Source of the DNA: Comamonadaceae bacterium 2PF
Lineage (GTDB): Bacteria; Pseudomonadota; Gammaproteobacteria; Burkholderiales; Burkholderiaceae_C
DNA length: 64,000 nt
Direction of reading: 5' to 3'
NCBI GenBank assembly: GCA_005502875.1
Contig: SCMV01000016.1
Span: 1 to 64,000 of the forward strand
A program made the translations under genes and the position numbers. The first letter of the stretch is position 1. Each line of letters starts with the position of its first letter. Below are positions 9,044 to 17,514 of this stretch, piece after piece. Under the pieces are notes generated by a model, which was not told where the DNA came from, ran no database searches, and saw only the letters and a program-made list of their open reading frames with translations.

Positions 9044-9079
9044 AAAAAAAAGCCCCCCATCCGACAGGACAGGGGGCTT
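9044..9079 (-). terminator. terminator of the nrt operon
   Basis: Read on the minus strand, AAGCCCCC pairs with GGGGGCTT (plus 9072-9079 with 9050-9057) and is followed by a run of T (plus A run 9044-9050). It lies about 130 bases past the nrtD stop. Between it and nrtD I see no gene. Confidence 0.75.
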
Positions 9080-9207
9080 AAAAGGGTCGGTGGCGTTTTC
9101 GCAAACCCACTGACCCCCGCTGAGGAAGACCGCCGGCTTCGCAAGAAACCGACGGCCGCCGGAACAGATGCAAACGCTGTGCCAGCCCGGCGGGGGCCGC
9201 AGGCCGC

Positions 9208-10008
9208 TCAGGCAGCCTGCTTGTGCGCCACGCCGTGGCGGGTGTAGAGGAAGTCCAGCACGGCCTTGCGGCAGTGCATGTAGGTGGCGTCCTCGGCCAG
9301 CTCGACGCGGTTGCGCGGGCGGGCCAAGGGCACCTCCAGCACCTCGCCGATGGTGGCGGCCGGGCCGTTGGTCATCATCACGATGCGGTCCGACAGCAGC
9401 ACGGCCTCGTCCACGTCGTGGGTCACCATGACCACGGTGCTGTTGGTGCGCGCCACGATTTTGAGCAGTTCGTCCTGCAGGTGGGCGCGGGTCAGGGCGT
9501 CGAGCGCGCCAAAGGGCTCGTCCATCAGCAGCACCTTGGGCTCCATGGCCAGGGCGCGGGCGATGCCCACGCGCTGCTTCATGCCGCCCGAGATCTCGTT
9601 GGGGCGCTTTTGTGTGGCGTGCGCCATGTTGACCAGCTCCAGCGCGGCCTGGGTGCGGGCCTTGAGCTGGGCCTTGCTCTCCTTGGCACCGAACACGCGC
9701 TCGACCGCCAGGTAGACGTTGTCGAAGCAGGTCAGCCAGGGCAGCAGCGAGTGGTTCTGGAACACCATCGCGCGCTCGGGGCCGGGGCCTGCGATCTCGC
9801 GGTTGTCGCAGATCAGGCCGCCGCTCGAAGGCGTCAACAGGCCGGCGATCAGGTTCAGCAGCGTGGACTTGCCGCAGCCCGAGTGCCCGATCAGCGCGAT
9901 GAACTCACCCTTGTTGATCTGCAGGTTGATCTCGCGCAGCGCATGGAACTGGCCCTTCTTGGTGTTGAACACCATTTCGGCCTGGCTGATGTCGATGAAT
10001 GCGGTCAT
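9208..10008 (-). CDS. nrtD: nitrate/nitrite-type ABC transporter ATPase
   Basis: Cytoplasmic ATP-hydrolysing subunit (266 residues) of the NrtD/SsuB/TauB class. Walker A GHSGCGKST is at residues 41-49, the Q-loop Gln at 84, signature SGGMKQR at 140-146, Walker B ending LLMDEP at 160-165 and the switch His in THD at 197. The ribosome site GGAG lies 6 bases before ATG and 10 bases after the nrtB stop, so the two are translated as a unit. The nitrate assignment rests on the NasT/ANTAR leader upstream; sequence alone would also allow taurine, cyanate or bicarbonate. Confidence 0.88.
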   Translation of the reverse strand: MTAFIDISQAEMVFNTKKGQFHALREINLQINKGEFIALIGHSGCGKSTLLNLIAGLLTPSSGGLICDNREIAGPGPERAMVFQNHSLLPWLTCFDNVYLAVERVFGAKESKAQLKARTQAALELVNMAHATQKRPNEISGGMKQRVGIARALAMEPKVLLMDEPFGALDALTRAHLQDELLKIVARTNSTVVMVTHDVDEAVLLSDRIVMMTNGPAATIGEVLEVPLARPRNRVELAEDATYMHCRKAVLDFLYTRHGVAHKQAA

Positions 10009-10018
10009 GGTGATCTCC

Positions 10019-10933
10019 TTACTCGAAGCTGAAGCGCTTGGCGATGGCCACGAGGGCGTTTTCCAGCAACAGGCCGACGATGCCGATCACGAAGATGGCG
10101 ATGATGATGTGCTGCACGTTCAGGTTGTTCCACTCGTCCCACACCCAGAAGCCAATGCCCACGCCACCGGTCAGCATCTCTGCGGCCACGATCACCAGCC
10201 AGGCCGTGCCCACCGACAGGCGCACGCCGGTCAGCATGTAGGGCAGCACCGATGGGAAGAGGATCTTGGTGACGATCTTCCACTCGCTCAGGTTCAGCAC
10301 CTTGGCCACGTTGAGGTAGTCCTCGGGCACGCGCTGCACGCCCACGGCGGTGTTGATGATCATCGGCCAGATCGAGCAGATGAAGATGGTCCAGATGGCG
10401 GCCGGATCGGCCGACTTGAACACCAGCAGACCGATGGGCAGCCAGGCCAGCGGCGAGACCGGGCGCAGCAGGCTGATGATCGGGTTGAGCATGCCGCCGA
10501 TCACCTGCGAGCGGCCGATGATGAAGCCCATCGGGATGCCCACCAGCGCGGCCAGGCCAAAGCCCATGGCCACGCGCTTGAGCGAGAACCAGATGTTCCA
10601 GCCGATGCCCTGGTCATTGGGGCCATTGCTGTAGAACGGATCGGAGAACAGCACCACCGCTGCGTCCCAGGTCTGCAATGGCGTCGGGAAGGTGGTGCTC
10701 TTCATGGTGAGCAGGGCCCAGATGCCGATCAGCAAGGCCAGGCCGGCAACAGGAGAGAGGATCTTCATGGCCAAGCCCGCCCAGTCAAAGGTGGCCTTGG
10801 GGGCCTGGATGGGGGCCGGGGCGGCGGTGGAGGAGGCGGCTGTCATGGGCGTGGAGGCGGACTTCGCGGAGGCCTTGTCGGCGCGCAGGGCGTCGCTGGC
10901 TTCGGATGGGCTGTGGAAAACGGCGCTGACCAT
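10019..10933 (-). CDS. nrtB: nitrate/nitrite-type ABC transporter permease
   Basis: Inner-membrane permease (304 residues, BPD_transp_1 fold) with five to six helices. The cytoplasmic EAA loop is visible as EDYLNVAKVLNLSEWKI in the C-terminal half, where the ATPase docks. The start ATG at 10933 has AGGAG about 6 bases upstream; a longer in-frame start at 11029 has none. Residues 1-55 form an Ala/Ser/Pro-rich cytoplasmic extension before the first helix, longer than in most relatives. Second structural gene of the nrtA-nrtB-nrtD unit, 251 bases after nrtA with a strong hairpin in between. Confidence 0.88.
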   Translation of the reverse strand: MVSAVFHSPSEASDALRADKASAKSASTPMTAASSTAAPAPIQAPKATFDWAGLAMKILSPVAGLALLIGIWALLTMKSTTFPTPLQTWDAAVVLFSDPFYSNGPNDQGIGWNIWFSLKRVAMGFGLAALVGIPMGFIIGRSQVIGGMLNPIISLLRPVSPLAWLPIGLLVFKSADPAAIWTIFICSIWPMIINTAVGVQRVPEDYLNVAKVLNLSEWKIVTKILFPSVLPYMLTGVRLSVGTAWLVIVAAEMLTGGVGIGFWVWDEWNNLNVQHIIIAIFVIGIVGLLLENALVAIAKRFSFE

Positions 10934-11048
10934 GGAGGACTCCTTTGGTGCAGTGAGAGGTCGGGGGCGGATGGGGCGCAAGGGCCCCACCCGGTTCAGC
11001 GTCTGCAAGAAATTGGCCTGACGAGCCATCCTTCATCGGGATGACCGG

Positions 11049-11070
11049 CCCCCTCCCGCGAAGGAGGGGG
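11049..11070 (-). repeat. stem-loop between nrtA and nrtB
   Basis: CCCCCTCC and GGAGGGGG form a perfect 8-bp stem with a 6-base loop and no T run. Placement after a binding-protein gene suggests an mRNA-stabilising element that raises nrtA over nrtB and nrtD. The rest of the 251-base gap shows no reading frame I would defend. Confidence 0.55.
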
Positions 11071-11184
11071 CGGTGCCATCGGGGGCGCTCTGGTGGGCCG
11101 GCCTCAGCGGGGCTCAGTGGTGAAGCTGCGAAAACGTTGAACCGGGTGGCTTGCAATGGGTGGGCTTGAAGGTGGGGTCTTGCC

Positions 11185-12429
11185 TCAGACCTTGATCTTG
11201 AAACCGTCGGCGTACTTCTTCGGGTCTTTGCCGTCCCAGACCACACCGTCGATCATCTTGGTGGTGCGCATGACGTCCTTGGGGATCGGCACGTTCAGCG
11301 CGCTGGCGGCCTGCTTGTACAGATCGACCTTGTTGACCTGCTTGGCCACCGCCAGGTAGTCGGGGTGGTCTTTGAGCAGGCCCCAGCGCTTGTGCTGGGT
11401 CAGGAACCACATGCCGTCGCTGAGGTACGGGAAGTTCACCGTGCCGTCGTTGAAGAACTTCATGTGGTTGGGGTCGTCCCAGGTCTTGCCCAGGCCGTTC
11501 TGGTAGCGGCCCAGGATGCGCTGGTTGATCGCGTCCACGCCCGTGTTGACATAGGACTTGGCGGCGATGGTCTCGGCCATCTTCAGCTTGTTCTGCAGGC
11601 CGGCGTCGATCCACTTGCCGGCTTCGATGATCGCCATCATCACGGCGCGCGCGGTGTTGGGGTACTTCTTGACGAACTCATCGGTCGTGCCCAGCACCTT
11701 CTCGGGGTGGTCCTTCCAGATGTCCTGCGTGGTGGTCGCGGTGATGCCGATGCCATCCATGATGGCGCGGTGGTTCCAGGGCTCGCCCACGCAGAAGCCG
11801 TCCATGTTGCCCACGCGCATGTTAGCCACCATCTGCGGCGGCGGCACGGTGATGACCTTGGCGTCCTTCATCGGGTTGATGCCATAGGACGCCAGCCAGT
11901 AGTACAGCCACATGGCGTGGGTGCCCGTCGGGAAGGTCTGCGCGAAGGTGTACTCGCGCTTGTCCGTGCTCATCAGCTTGGCCAGCGACGCGCCGTCTTT
12001 GCCACCTGCATCGGCCACCTTCTTGGACAGGGTGATGGCCTGGCCGTTGTGGTTGAGGTTCATCAGCACGGCCATGTCCTTCTTGGGGCCGCCGATGCCC
12101 ATCTGCACGCCATAGATCAGGCCGTAGAGCACGTGCGCCATGTGCAGGTCACCATTGACCAGCTTGTCGCGAACACCAGCCCAGGAGGCTTCCTTGGTCG
12201 GCACGATCTTGACGCCGTACTTCTTGTCGAAGCCCAGCACCGATGCCATCACCACGGAGGCGCAGTCGGTCAGGGGGATGAAGCCGATCTTGACTTCTTC
12301 CAGCTCCGGCTTGTCGGAGCCAGCGGCCCAGACGGCGGAGGGCAATCCGGTGGCAGCACCGACCGCGCCGGCAGCGGCAACGGTCTTCAAGATGGTGCGG
12401 CGGGTCATGTTCGGATCCTGCTGATTCAT
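11185..12429 (-). CDS. nrtA: nitrate/nitrite-type ABC transporter substrate-binding protein
   Basis: Periplasmic binding protein of 414 residues in the NrtA/CmpA (NMT1-like) family. The N-terminus carries a twin-arginine motif TRRTILK followed by an Ala-rich hydrophobic stretch ending at AVWA, so export is probably by Tat. Family blocks GFIPLTDCASVV, HMAHVLYG and FCVGEPWNHRA are visible. The ATG at 12429 is preceded by AGGAAAG. It is the first gene after a leader with two ANTAR hairpins and a terminator. No assimilatory nitrate or nitrite reductase gene follows in the operon, so the reductases must lie elsewhere. Confidence 0.88.
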   Translation of the reverse strand: MNQQDPNMTRRTILKTVAAAGAVGAATGLPSAVWAAGSDKPELEEVKIGFIPLTDCASVVMASVLGFDKKYGVKIVPTKEASWAGVRDKLVNGDLHMAHVLYGLIYGVQMGIGGPKKDMAVLMNLNHNGQAITLSKKVADAGGKDGASLAKLMSTDKREYTFAQTFPTGTHAMWLYYWLASYGINPMKDAKVITVPPPQMVANMRVGNMDGFCVGEPWNHRAIMDGIGITATTTQDIWKDHPEKVLGTTDEFVKKYPNTARAVMMAIIEAGKWIDAGLQNKLKMAETIAAKSYVNTGVDAINQRILGRYQNGLGKTWDDPNHMKFFNDGTVNFPYLSDGMWFLTQHKRWGLLKDHPDYLAVAKQVNKVDLYKQAASALNVPIPKDVMRTTKMIDGVVWDGKDPKKYADGFKIKV

Positions 12430-12450
12430 GGTGCAAAGCTTTCCTGTTTT

Positions 12451-12514
12451 GAAAAACAAAAAAGGTGTCCTCGATGCGACTGGCCCTTTGGCTCGACGCA
12501 GCGAAGACACCTTT
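12451..12514 (-). terminator. leader attenuator terminator upstream of nrtA
   Basis: On the minus strand AAAGGTGTCTTCG (plus 12502-12514) pairs with CGAGGACACCTTT (plus 12461-12473), 13 bp with one G-U wobble and a 28-base loop, and runs into TTTGTTTTT. It ends 22 bases before the nrtA start, so unrelieved termination would silence the transporter. Confidence 0.85.
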
Positions 12515-12526
12515 GTCCGGAAGCTC

Positions 12527-12576
12527 GGGGCCCATCGTTGAGCACCCAAGTCACGCAAGGTCGCCGTTGACCCTGC
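12527..12576 (-). promoter_or_regulatory. two-hairpin ANTAR antitermination element
   Basis: Hairpin P1 (plus 12555-12576) has an 8-bp stem and loop AACGGC; hairpin P2 (plus 12527-12546) has loop AACGAT. Both are six-base loops with A at position 1 and G at position 4, the published ANTAR RNA rule. An 8-base linker separates them, and the attenuator terminator begins 12 bases further on. The adjacent upstream gene encodes an ANTAR-domain NasT-like protein, the expected ligand. Confidence 0.85.
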
Positions 12577-12589
12577 TTGCCTGGAGTGA

Positions 12590-12606
12590 TGCAAAGCCTG
12601 TGCCAG
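12590..12606 (-). promoter_or_regulatory. sigma54 (-24/-12) promoter of the nrt operon
   Basis: CTGGCACAGGCTTTGCA on the minus strand has GG and GC spaced by exactly 10 bases and differs from the sigma54 consensus at one well-conserved base. The predicted start near 12579 is 3 bases before ANTAR hairpin P1. This implies NtrC-type nitrogen control. I could not find a clean NtrC site; imperfect dyads lie at about 12680-12696. Confidence 0.75.
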
Positions 12607-12715
12607 CTCTGGATTAGGCCTGCATCGCAGGAAAGAGGGGCGGGTGGGGTGCCTGAGCCCCTGTTGCGGTGCCCCGAGCGCACCGTCACGGGGTGGCGCG
12701 CACCGACGCGGGGGC

Positions 12716-13351
12716 TCAGCCCAGCAGGTCGGCGGCGTCGATGAGGCGCTGCGCCACCTCGGCCAGCTTCAGGCCGCGGTCCATGGCCGCCTTGCGCAGG
12801 CGCGAGTAGGCTTCCTGCTCGGACAGCCCCTGGCGGGTCATGAGCAGGCCCTTGGCGCGGTCGATCACCTTGCGCTCTTCGAGTTGGTTGCGCGCATCGG
12901 CGAGTTCGCTGCGCAGGCGCTCTTCATGCTCGAAGCGCGCCAGGGCCACGTCCAGAACGGGCTTGATCTGGGCGGCGGTGGTGCCTGCCACCACGTAGGT
13001 GGACACGCCGGCCGAAATGGCCTGGCGCACGTAGCTGGTGTCCGGGTCATCCGAGAGCATCACGATGGGACGACGCTCGTCGCGCGTGGCCATCACCACG
13101 TGTTCCAGGATGTCGCGCCCTTGTGATTCGGCATCGACCACAATCAGATCTGGCTGAATTTGCACCAGGCGTTCGGGCAGGAATCGGTCACCAGGCAGGG
13201 TGGCGACCACGTTGTAGCCCGCTTCCAGCAGCGCGATGCGCAGGATGCGCGTGCGCTCGACCTCGGCCACCTCGTCATCGTCCGGCTCCAGTGACATGGT
13301 CACGGGCAGGATGATGACGACGCGCAGGTGAAGGGCTGGCGGTTGCGGCAT
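12716..13351 (-). CDS. nasT: NasT-like response regulator with RNA-binding ANTAR domain
   Basis: An antiterminator of about 211 residues. The N-terminal receiver-like domain has QPDLIVVDAES around the phospho-acceptor position; the C-terminal ANTAR domain has the pattern RAKGLLMTRQGLSEQEAY and ends in an amphipathic helix. Family members bind paired hexaloop hairpins and prevent termination in nitrate-assimilation leaders. Here such a leader lies directly between this gene and nrtA. Start choice is uncertain (ATG at 13351, 13360 or 13363; none has a good ribosome site). No NasS nitrate-sensor gene adjoins it in the window. Divergent from tsaD. Confidence 0.88.
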   Translation of the reverse strand: MPQPPALHLRVVIILPVTMSLEPDDDEVAEVERTRILRIALLEAGYNVVATLPGDRFLPERLVQIQPDLIVVDAESQGRDILEHVVMATRDERRPIVMLSDDPDTSYVRQAISAGVSTYVVAGTTAAQIKPVLDVALARFEHEERLRSELADARNQLEERKVIDRAKGLLMTRQGLSEQEAYSRLRKAAMDRGLKLAEVAQRLIDAADLLG

Positions 13352-13450
13352 GTCCGGCATCATGCAACAAACGCACCCTGGGCCTGCGTGGGACTTCGCT
13401 GGTGTGGCCATGCGACCACCTGGTTTGGCGCGGCGTCCTACACTTGAGGG

Positions 13451-14524
13451 ATGTCTGTCCGCCCCCAACGCATCCTGGGCATCGAATCGTCGTGCGACGA
13501 GACCGGGGTCGCCCTCGTCCAGCTCGACGAGCAACGCCCGCCCCAATTGCTCGCCCACGCCCTGCACAGCCAGATCGACATGCACCAGGCCTATGGCGGT
13601 GTCGTGCCCGAGCTGGCTTCCCGAGACCACATCCGCCGCGTCGTGCCGCTGACCCGACAGGTCATGGCCGATGCCGGCCTGTCCCTGCCTGACGTTGACT
13701 TGGTGGCCTACACCCGGGGGCCAGGTCTGGCCGGTGCGTTGCTGGTCGGTGCCGGCGTGGCGTGTGCGCTGGCCACGAGCCTGGGCAAGCCCATGCTGGG
13801 CATCCACCACCTGGAAGGGCACCTCCTGTCGCCGTTCCTGTCGGCCGACCCGCCTGAGTTTCCGTTCATCGCGCTGTTGGTCTCCGGTGGGCACACGCAG
13901 CTCATGCGGGTCGATGGGGTGGGGCGCTACGAGTTGCTGGGCGAGACGGTGGACGACGCCGCTGGCGAGGCCTTCGACAAGTCCGCCAAGCTGATGGGCC
14001 TGCCATATCCGGGCGGGCCGCACCTGTCGCGCCTGGCTGAGGGCGGGCGCGAAGACGCGTTCGATCTGCCTCGCCCCATGCTGCACAGCGGCAACCTCGA
14101 CTTTTCGTTCGCCGGCCTGAAAACGGCGGTGCGCACCCATTTGGTGCGTCTGGGCTGGCTGGATGACGCGGCTGCCTTGGCCGATCCTGCCAGCCGGGCG
14201 ACCCTGGTCGACCTGGCGGCGTCCACCCAGGCAGCCATCGTCGAGGTGCTGGTCAAGAAGTCGCTGGCGGCCTTGAAGGAAACCGGCCTCAAGCGCGTGG
14301 TGATCGCGGGCGGGGTGGGGGCGAACCGGCTGCTGCGCGAACAATTGGGCCGCGCCTGCCAGCGACGAGGCATCCGCGTGCACTACCCGGAGCTGCACCT
14401 GTGCACCGACAACGGCGCCATGATCGCCCTGGCGGCGGCCATGAGGGTGCAGGCCGGGCTGGCCCAACCCAGCCACGAGCCGGTGTTCGATGTGCAACCG
14501 CGCTGGCCCCTGGCCAGCGCCTGA
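13451..14524 (+). CDS. tsaD: tRNA N6-adenosine threonylcarbamoyltransferase
   Basis: Cytoplasmic ASKHA-fold enzyme that, with TsaB and TsaE, transfers the threonylcarbamoyl group to A37 of ANN-decoding tRNAs. 357 residues. The metal-binding pair H120 and H124 lies in HHLEGH; other family blocks are IESSCDETG near the N-terminus, VSGGHTQL, and CTDNGAMIA near the C-terminus. Adjacent to but divergent from nasT, and followed by the rpsO promoter, so it is probably monocistronic. Confidence 0.97.
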   Translation: MSVRPQRILGIESSCDETGVALVQLDEQRPPQLLAHALHSQIDMHQAYGGVVPELASRDHIRRVVPLTRQVMADAGLSLPDVDLVAYTRGPGLAGALLVGAGVACALATSLGKPMLGIHHLEGHLLSPFLSADPPEFPFIALLVSGGHTQLMRVDGVGRYELLGETVDDAAGEAFDKSAKLMGLPYPGGPHLSRLAEGGREDAFDLPRPMLHSGNLDFSFAGLKTAVRTHLVRLGWLDDAAALADPASRATLVDLAASTQAAIVEVLVKKSLAALKETGLKRVVIAGGVGANRLLREQLGRACQRRGIRVHYPELHLCTDNGAMIALAAAMRVQAGLAQPSHEPVFDVQPRWPLASA

Positions 14525-14532
14525 CGGCTGCC

Positions 14533-14561
14533 TCGACCGCCTGGCGAAATCCTGATATAGT
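14533..14561 (+). promoter_or_regulatory. sigma70-like promoter for rpsO
   Basis: TCGACC (14533-14538) and TATAGT (14556-14561) are spaced by 17 bases. The predicted leader of about 170 bases before rpsO is GC-rich and long enough to hold an S15 autoregulatory structure, which I could not identify by eye. Confidence 0.55.
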
Positions 14562-14736
14562 GACGGGCTGTCCTGCTTGGGGAGCTTGGCTTGTGCCAGG
14601 GGCTTTTCTCGCAGGGCGTTCGCACGACCCGGGTCGGTTTCACCTGGTGTCGCAAGTCCAACGCAGAAACCGCACGCCCAGGCAACCCAGACAAGAAGCC
14701 CGGCGCAGGCGGCCTGCATGTTTTTCAGGAAACACC

Positions 14737-15006
14737 ATGTCCGTCGCAGACCTCAACACCGCAGCCATCATCAAGGACAACGCCCGTGGCGCCAACGACA
14801 CTGGCTCCCCCGAAGTGCAAGTCGCCCTGCTGACCGCTCGCATCAACGAACTGACCCCCCACTTCAAGGCCAACAAGAAGGACCACCACGGTCGTCGCGG
14901 CCTGCTGCGCATGGTCAGCCGTCGTCGCAAGCTGCTCGACTACCTCAAGGGCAAGGACTTCGGTCGTTACACCGCGCTGATCCAGAAGCTGGGCCTGCGC
15001 AAGTAA
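14737..15006 (+). CDS. rpsO: 30S ribosomal protein S15
   Basis: 89 residues, the same length as the E. coli protein. It binds 16S rRNA in the platform of the small subunit. Family blocks [28 protein letters not shown] and LLDYLK are all present. The start is fixed by alignment to the family and by AGGA upstream; longer upstream in-frame codons belong to the leader. Own promoter and own terminator, although pnp follows as in many bacteria. Confidence 0.97.
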   Translation: MSVADLNTAAIIKDNARGANDTGSPEVQVALLTARINELTPHFKANKKDHHGRRGLLRMVSRRRKLLDYLKGKDFGRYTALIQKLGLRK

Positions 15007-15021
15007 GCACCGCATGACGAC

Positions 15022-15065
15022 AAAAAGCCTGTCTGGACGCCTCCAGCACAGGCTTTTTGTTTTTT
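15022..15065 (+). terminator. rpsO terminator
   Basis: AAAAAGCCTGT and ACAGGCTTTTT form an 11-bp stem topped by an inner CTGG/CCAG stem, followed by a T-rich tail, 15 bases after the rpsO stop. Confidence 0.9.
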
Positions 15066-15094
15066 CACGCCGGCACTCATTCGAGCGACCGCTG

Positions 15095-15164
15095 TGTCAT
15101 TCCAGCGTGGTTGACTCCCTCGGGTCAGCAACGCACCTCGCGGCTCAGCCCCGCTGGAATGGCA
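15095..15164 (+). promoter_or_regulatory. long-range hairpin in the pnp leader
   Basis: CATTCCAGCG (15098-15107) is an exact reverse complement of CGCTGGAATG (15152-15161). The stem extends to 13 bp with one wobble, and the loop holds a smaller TGAC/GTCA stem. It lies 62-132 bases before the pnp start, matching the place of the RNase III-processed leader hairpin through which E. coli PNPase represses itself. Function here is inference. Confidence 0.5.
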
Positions 15165-15226
15165 TCGCGACAGAGTGAAGGCACCCTCCGGGCCATGTGG
15201 CCCGACACAAACAGGAGACCGCATCC

Positions 15227-17509
15227 ATGACCATGTTCAACAAAGTCACCAAGACCTTCCAATGGGGCAACCACACCGTCGTGATGGAGACGGGTGAGAT
15301 CGCCCGCCAAGCCACCGGCGCCGTGCTGGTCGACATCGAAGGCACCGTTGTGCTGGCCACCGTCGTGTGCGCCAAGACCCCCAAGGCCGGCCAGGACTTC
15401 TTCCCCCTGACCGTTGATTACATCGAGAAGACCTACGCCGCCGGCAAGATCCCTGGCAGCTTCTTCAAGCGCGAAGCCAAGCCTTCCGAGCTCGAAACCC
15501 TGACCTCGCGCCTGATCGACCGCCCGATCCGCCCGCTGTTCCCCGAAGGCTTCTACAACGAAGTCCAGTTGGTCATCCACGTGGTGTCGCTGAACCCCGA
15601 AGTCTCGGCCGACATCGCCGCCATGGTCGCCTCCAGCGCTGCGCTGTCGATCTCCGGCATTCCCTTCAATGGCCCCATCGGTGCCGCCCGCGTGGGCTAC
15701 ATCAATGGCGAATACGTGCTGAACCCCAGCATCGCCGAGATCGCCAACTCCAAGATGGACCTGATCGTCGCCGGCACCGAAACCGCCGTGCTGATGGTCG
15801 AATCCGAAGCCGACCAGCTGTCCGAAGACGTGATGCTGGGTGGCGTGGTGTTCGGCCACGAGCAAGGCAACATCGCCATCCAGGCGATCCACGAGCTGGT
15901 GCGTGACGCCGGCAAGCCGGCCTGGGACTGGCAGCCGCCTGCCAAGGACGAAGACTTCATCGCCAAGGTCAACGGCCTGGCCGAAGAAAAGCTGCGCGCC
16001 GCCTACCAGATCCGCTCCAAGCAAGCCCGCACCCAGGCTTGCCGCGCCGCCTACGCCGAAGTCAAGGGCGCCCTGACCGCCGAAGGCATCGCCTTCGACG
16101 CCGTCAAGGTCGAAAGCCTGATGTTCGACATCGAAGCCAAGATCGTGCGCAGCCAGATCCTGGCCGGCGAGCCCCGCATCGACGGCCGCGACACCCGCAC
16201 CGTGCGCCCCATCGAGATCCGCACCGGCGTGCTGCCGCGCGTGCACGGCTCGGCTCTGTTCACCCGTGGTGAAACCCAGGCCCTGGTCATCGCCACCCTC
16301 GGCACCGAACAAGACGCCCAGCGCATCGACGCACTGACCGGCGACTTCCGCGACACCTTCCTGTTCCACTACAACATGCCTCCGTTCGCCACCGGCGAAA
16401 CCGGTCGCGTGGGCTCGCCGAAGCGCCGCGAAATCGGCCACGGCCGCCTGGCCAAGCGCGCCCTGGTGCCGCTGCTGCCCGCCAAGGAAGACTTCGCTTA
16501 CACCGTGCGCGTGGTCTCGGAAATCACCGAGTCCAACGGCTCCTCGTCGATGGCTTCGGTCTGCGGCGGCTGCCTGGCCATGATGGACGCTGGCGTGCCG
16601 ATGAAGGCCCACGTGGCCGGCATCGCCATGGGCCTGATCAAGGACGGCAACAAGTTCGCCGTGCTGACCGACATCCTGGGTGACGAAGATCACCTGGGCG
16701 ACATGGACTTCAAGGTGGCCGGCACCACCGGCGGCATCACCGCCCTGCAGATGGACATCAAGATCCAGGGCATCACCAAGGAAATCATGCAGGTGGCACT
16801 GGCTCAGGCCAAGGAAGCCCGCCTGCACATCCTGGGCAAGATGGTCGAAGCCATGGCCGGCGCCAACACGGAAGTCTCCGAGTTCGCGCCCCGCCTCTAC
16901 ACCCTCAAGATCAACCCGGAAAAGATCCGTGACGTGATCGGCAAGGGCGGCGCCACCATCCGCGGCCTGTGCGAAGAGACCGGCTGCCAGATCAACATCG
17001 CCGAAGACGGTGTCATCACCATCGCTTCGACCGATGGCGCCAAGGCCGAGTTCGCCATCAAGCGCATCAACGAGATCACCGCTGAAGTGGAAATCGGCGC
17101 CACCTACGAAGGCGCCGTCACCAAGCTGTTCGACTTTGGCGCCCTGGTGAACCTGCTGCCCGGCAAGGATGGCCTGCTGCACATCAGCCAGATCGCCCAC
17201 GAGCGCGTCGAGAACGTGGCCGACTACCTCAAGGAAGGCCAGATCGTGAAGGTCAAGGTCCTCGAGACGGACGAAAAGGGCCGCGTCAAGCTGTCCATGA
17301 AGGCCCTGCTGGAGCGCCCTGAAGGCATGCCCGAGCGCGAAGAGCGCGGCGACCGTGGCCCCCGTGGCGACCGTGGTGATCGCGGCGGCCGTGACCGTGG
17401 CGACCGCGGTGACCGTGGTGAGCGCCGTGACCGTGCGCCCCGCGCCGAGCAGGCTCCCCAGGAAGCTGGTGCCGAGTCGCAAGGCCAAGAGCAACAACAG
17501 CAGCAGTGA
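15227..17509 (+). CDS. pnp: polyribonucleotide nucleotidyltransferase (PNPase)
   Basis: 3'-5' phosphorolytic exoribonuclease and degradosome component, 760 residues. Two RNase PH domains, then a KH domain with [11 protein letters not shown] near residue 570, then an S1 domain (about 625-695). ATG at 15227 has AGGAG 9 bases upstream; a GTG at 15197 is in frame but lies before that ribosome site. The C-terminal tail from residue 703 is unusual: Arg-Gly-Asp repeats ([19 protein letters not shown]-like) followed by a poly-Gln end, likely disordered. The stop overlaps a GTG in frame with tpiA. Confidence 0.97.
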   Translation: MTMFNKVTKTFQWGNHTVVMETGEIARQATGAVLVDIEGTVVLATVVCAKTPKAGQDFFPLTVDYIEKTYAAGKIPGSFFKREAKPSELETLTSRLIDRPIRPLFPEGFYNEVQLVIHVVSLNPEVSADIAAMVASSAALSISGIPFNGPIGAARVGYINGEYVLNPSIAEIANSKMDLIVAGTETAVLMVESEADQLSEDVMLGGVVFGHEQGNIAIQAIHELVRDAGKPAWDWQPPAKDEDFIAKVNGLAEEKLRAAYQIRSKQARTQACRAAYAEVKGALTAEGIAFDAVKVESLMFDIEAKIVRSQILAGEPRIDGRDTRTVRPIEIRTGVLPRVHGSALFTRGETQALVIATLGTEQDAQRIDALTGDFRDTFLFHYNMPPFATGETGRVGSPKRREIGHGRLAKRALVPLLPAKEDFAYTVRVVSEITESNGSSSMASVCGGCLAMMDAGVPMKAHVAGIAMGLIKDGNKFAVLTDILGDEDHLGDMDFKVAGTTGGITALQMDIKIQGITKEIMQVALAQAKEARLHILGKMVEAMAGANTEVSEFAPRLYTLKINPEKIRDVIGKGGATIRGLCEETGCQINIAEDGVITIASTDGAKAEFAIKRINEITAEVEIGATYEGAVTKLFDFGALVNLLPGKDGLLHISQIAHERVENVADYLKEGQIVKVKVLETDEKGRVKLSMKALLERPEGMPEREERGDRGPRGDRGDRGGRDRGDRGDRGERRDRAPRAEQAPQEAGAESQGQEQQQQQ

Positions 17510-17514
17510 GCACC

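Noticed and set aside
12680-12696. NtrC binding site GCACC-N7-GGTGG upstream of the nrt promoter
   Set aside because: The spacing is two bases longer than the NtrC consensus and similar imperfect dyads abound in this GC-rich end of nasT; kept only as a remark.
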